Origin: DASYTH01 sp035762905
Lineage (GTDB): Bacteria; Actinomycetota; Actinomycetes; Mycobacteriales; Pseudonocardiaceae
Length of the DNA stretch: 15,920 bases
NCBI RefSeq assembly: GCF_035762905.1
Contig: NZ_DASUCC010000054.1
Coordinates: 1-15,920 of the forward strand
Direction of reading: 5' to 3'
Of this stretch, positions 7,106 through 15,920 are shown one piece after another. The notes under the pieces were generated by a model. It was not told where the DNA came from, did no database searches, and was given only the letters and a program-made list of their open reading frames with translations. Numbering within the stretch: the stretch's first letter is position 1; each line of letters begins with the position of its first letter. Made by a program: the position numbers and the translations under genes.

Positions 7106-7177
7106 GGATCGCACGCCCCTGCCGGCTCGGGACTTCCGTCCCTGTCCGGCCGAACTCGGTCGGGGCATGGTCGAGTC

Positions 7178-7901
7178 ATGTCACCGACGGTGCGCTGGTT
7201 GGCCCGCGGGATGGGCGAGGTGCCGCCGTGCGCGGACTGGCTCTCCCCCGCCGAGTCGGCCCGCCTGGCGATGCTGCGCTTTCCCAAGCGCCGCACCGAG
7301 ATGCGGTTGGGTCGGTGGACGGCCAAACACGCCGTCGCCGCGTTCCTCGGTCTCGGCGACGATCCCGCCACGCTGGCTCGCATCGAACTGCGCCCCGCCC
7401 CGACCGGTGCCCCGCTGCCGTTCGTCGCAGACCGACCCGCGCCCGTCTCGGTCTCCCTGACCGACCGGGCGGACTGGGCGGTCTGTGTCGTCGCGCATCC
7501 CAGTCGCGCCGTGGGTTGCGACCTCGAACTCGTCGAGCCGCGCACCGAGGTGTTCATCCGAGACTGGTTCACCCCGCGGGAACGAGACACCGTCCTCGGC
7601 GCCGGCCGGGACCGCGACCTGCTCGCCAACCTGGTGTGGTCGGCCAAGGAGAGCGCCCTCAAGGTCCTGCAGACCGGTCTGCGCCGGGACACCCGCTCTG
7701 TCGAGATCGAGATCCTCGACCCGGACGGGCAGGCGCGGTGGGCCCGCCTCGCGGCACACACCGAAGAGGGCGCCACGTTCCCCGGCTGGTGGCGGCGCTA
7801 CCACGACTTTCTGCTGACCGTCGCGGCCGACGGCGAGCACGGTCCTCCGGTCTGCCTCGAGGAGCCGCACCTCGCCGCCGCGATACCGGCGCACTCGTGG
7901 C

Positions 7902-7915
<14 letters not shown>
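7178..7915 (+). CDS. 4'-phosphopantetheinyl transferase, Sfp type
   Basis: 245 residues; the ATG at 7178 is chosen because family similarity begins soon after it, although its ribosome site is weak and the frame is open back to 7058. Seen: the Mg/CoA-binding signature VGCDLELVEPR (112-122) with Asp115 and Glu117, and the second signature WSAKESALKVLQ (154-165) with Trp154, Lys157 and Glu158. These are the two motifs of Sfp-type enzymes, which move the phosphopantetheine arm of CoA to a serine of carrier proteins. The usual SLSH motif upstream reads SVSLT (91-95), so the histidine is missing. Length fits the family (220-250). It is encoded between the SDR and the carboxylase, and converges with the carboxylase gene with 14 nt of overlap. 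Its likely client is the carrier domain region of the adjacent PKS. Confidence 0.92.
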
Positions 7916-13303
<5,388 letters not shown>

Positions 13304-13307
<4 letters not shown>

Positions 13308-15920
13308 GACATGGCCTCGGTCAGGGGTGCGCGCCGGTCGGGGTCGACCCCACCCGGTAGCTCCACCGTGCGGTAACCGTTGAGCTCCAGTAGCACCGCG
13401 CCGGACTCGTCGATCACCTGACCGTCGAACCCGTTGTCACCCAACGAGATTCGCGCGGCCACCCGACCCTTCGGGAGGTCACGCCCGCCGTGCGGCACGA
13501 TTCGGTCCACCTGGCGGGGCAGGCCGAACCGGTCGCCGTGACCGACCTCCCAGACTCCCGCCGTCTGGAACACCAGCTCGATGAGCCGAGGGGCCACCAA
13601 CTCGGGCCGCTCGGCGGGGACATGGTCGACGGGCAGGCCCGCGGCGAACGATCCCACCGGACCCCGCTCGTCGCACCAGGCCCGCTCGAGGACCTGGAAC
13701 GCCGGGCCGTGGAAGTACACGCCGTAGATGGCGTCGGCGGTCGCGCCCTTGCCGTCCGGCGCGTTCGGGACCGGTGCGGTGATGTCGGCGGCGGGCACCC
13801 GGGCGAGTCGTACCGTGCCGGTGAAGTGGGTGGTCACCTGGGGCTCCACCTGGTTGGCCAGTTGCCGGCCGGCCTCCAGGCGGCAGTGCGCCACCAGTTC
13901 GTCGCCGTCCGGCCGGAAGGCCGCGGTGATCGTCACCGTGCGCGGCTCGTCCCGGTAGAACTTGCACGGGGCGAGGAACTCCACGTCCTCGACCTGGACC
14001 GGGTGCCAGCCGGGCAACGGAAGGGCCGCCACCTCGACGAACCCTTCGATGCCCATCACCCCGGGCAGCACCGGTGTGCCGTCGATCCTGTGGTCGTACA
14101 GGAACGGCTGCTCGGCCGGGTCCAACGTGGTTTCGACGACGAGTCCGCTGTGGACTCCGAAGCGCACGACCGTGCCCACCATCGGACCGGCGGCGGGGAA
14201 CTGGGCAGGGTCGATGCCGTCCCGCTCCTCGACCATCGCACCGAGCGCTCCGGCGACGACGAGCTCACCCCTGGTGCCGGCGGTCAACTCCCCGCGGATC
14301 GTCGGGATGCCGACCTCGGGTGGCAGCATCTCGATTCCCGCCTGTGCCATGACTTTCGGGATGGAGCCGCGGGTCGCCATGCCGATTCCGGCCCATGCGG
14401 TCCAGTCGACGGCGATGGCCCGGGTGTCCGGTCGCGTGGTGCGCATGGCCGACGCCAGCTTGCACAGCAGGTCGCTGGCGGCGGCGTAGTCGGTCTGGCC
14501 GAGGTTGCCGAACCGGCCGGCCACCGAGCTGAACGCGACGGTGGTGCCGAGCGGGCGGTCGCCGATGGCCTTGACCAGGTTGAACCAACCGTCCGCCTTG
14601 ACGTCGAACACCAGGTCGTACTCGTGGGGTTCCTTGTCGGACAGGGCATGGCTGATGTCCAGCCCGGCCGCGTGCAGCAGCACGTCGACCCGGTCCAGGC
14701 CGGCGAGGGCCTGCGCCACCGCGTCGCCGTCGGTGAGGTCGACGCTGTGGTAGTGGGCCTGGCCGCCCGCCGCGGTCACGGCGTCGATGGCGGCGCGGGC
14801 CGCGGCGAGCCGTTCGTAGCGGGCCAGCTCGCGCTCGACCAGGACCGGGGTCGGCCGGTCGCCGGCCGCGCGCATGCGCTGGATCAGGTCTGCCTTCAGG
14901 CCCTCCTTGTCGCCGGCGAAGCGGGCGATGTCGGCGTCGTCCGGGTCGGGCTCGGGTGTCAGGTCGAGCAGGTGGAAGGTCCCGCCCGAGGCGGCGGCGA
15001 GGTCGGCGGTGATCGCGGAGACGATGCTGCCGGCAGCGCCGGTCACCACGAACACGGTGTCGTGGTCGAGGGTCATGCCCGCGCCGGTCGCCGGCCGCTC
15101 CTCGACGGTGATCGTCCAGCGCAGTCCGCCGGAGTGGCCGATCTCGACCGCGCCCGGGTCGTGCAGGGTCTCCTCGACGAGCGCCTCGGCGATCTCCGCG
15201 GCGCTCGCCCGATGCCCGAAGTCGACCGCCTTGACGAGGGTGTCCGGCCGCTCGCGGGCGAACGCCTTGGCGAATCCGGTGACCGCGCCACCCAGCGGCG
15301 CGAACGCACCGGCGTCGTCATAACCGTGCCGCCCGCCCAGTCGGGTGCCGGTGATCAGGAAAGCCCCCGTGTCATACAGTCGCCGCATCGTGGCGTAGAG
15401 CAGCTTGACCCGGACCCGGTTGGCTTCCCGCCAGGCGGCGAGATCGTCGAGCGGGCCCTCGTGGTCGAGCGCGGTCAGCCAGTACACCCCGTGCACCGGT
15501 CCTTCGGCCAACCCGTCCTCAAGGGACAGAACGTCGACGCCGCGGGCCGCCAGCCGTTCGGACAGCGCCGCACCCACGCCACCCTGGTCGGCGGCGACGA
15601 TGACGCGGGCGCCCGCCCCGAGTTCGACTCCGGTCGGCGCGCACATGCCCACCGGCGGCCGGATCGTCGGCACCGGAACCCGTCGCGGGATCCGGTCGGC
15701 CTCAGTGACGTCGGCGGCGACGTTGGCGACCTCGACGGCCTCGGCCTGCTGGTCAGCCGTGGGGGATTCGGACCGCTCGCGCACGAACCCGATCACGTGA
15801 CCGAGCGTCGGGTAGTCACGCAACTTGAGCGTGTCCTCGCGCGGAATCCCGAACCGCTCCCGGATCAGCGCGAACACCTCGGCCTGCTTGACCGTGTCGA
15901 TCCCGAGATCGGCCTCCAGA
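13304..15920 (-). CDS. Iterative type I polyketide synthase, C-terminal part: ACP-KR-DH (start outside window)
   Basis: The frame is open to the right edge; 871 residues are visible. Seen: the end of an acyl carrier domain, residues 1 to about 55, with LEADLGIDTVKQAE then LKLRDYPTLGHVIGFV; a linker; a ketoreductase region, about 100-530, with a structural half and a catalytic half holding VTGAAGSIV (292-300), Lys441, Ser464/465 and Tyr478 in TDYAAAS; a double-hotdog dehydratase, about 590-850, with the HxxxGxxxxP motif (His610, DHRIDGTPVLPG), a YFHGPAFQVLERAW block and Glu781-x3-Gln785 where DxxxQ is usual. Known: this tail order is found in PUFA-type, enediyne-type and glycolipid-type iterative synthases, with KS and AT before the ACP. 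The carrier domain has Thr where the phosphopantetheinylated Ser is expected. Its TGA overlaps the carboxylase ATG by 4 nt, so translation is coupled. No thioesterase follows the DH, so release needs another protein. Confidence 0.9.

Overview
The window is high-GC DNA with strong Shine-Dalgarno sites, GTG/ATG starts, tight gene packing and an alanine/arginine-rich proteome. This points to an actinomycete; I cannot resolve the genus. About 14.9 of 15.9 kb is assigned to genes or gene remnants.

Left part (1-1875). The window opens inside a GltD-like FAD oxidoreductase with a C-terminal two-cluster ferredoxin domain. A gene-poor stretch follows (535-815), which holds what looks like the last 27 codons of an IS5-type transposase. 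Next, on the minus strand, is a small secreted HAF-repeat protein gene (816-1649). Its reading frame is broken and then restored by two opposite single-base indels in G runs, and its base composition looks less GC-rich than its surroundings.

Middle (1876-3961). A TreT-like family GT4 glycosyltransferase (+) faces a carboxymuconolactone decarboxylase-family protein (-).

Right part (about 3.4 kb to the end): a probable lipid/polyketide locus. Two overlapping KAS III-type genes (+) follow each other; the first has an intact Cys-His-Asn triad, the second keeps only the Cys. Then come an extended SDR (-), an Sfp-type 4'-phosphopantetheinyl transferase (+), a 1801-residue single-chain carboxylase built like eukaryotic acetyl-CoA carboxylase (biotin carboxylase, biotinyl domain, ACC-central region, carboxyltransferase; -), and the end of an iterative type I PKS (ACP-KR-DH seen; -) that runs off the right edge. 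The PKS and carboxylase genes overlap by 4 nt (ATGA), so they are very probably one operon with the PKS first.

How the parts may work together (inference): the carboxylase supplies malonyl-CoA or another carboxylated acyl-CoA, the PPTase activates the PKS carrier domains, the PKS builds and reduces a chain, and the KAS III pair plus the SDR prime, extend or release and reduce it. The two divergent intergenic regions (3962-4082 and 7020-7177) each carry a 22-bp dyad of the same geometry with nearly identical left half-sites. This suggests common control by a regulator not encoded here. I do not recognise the locus as a described pathway.
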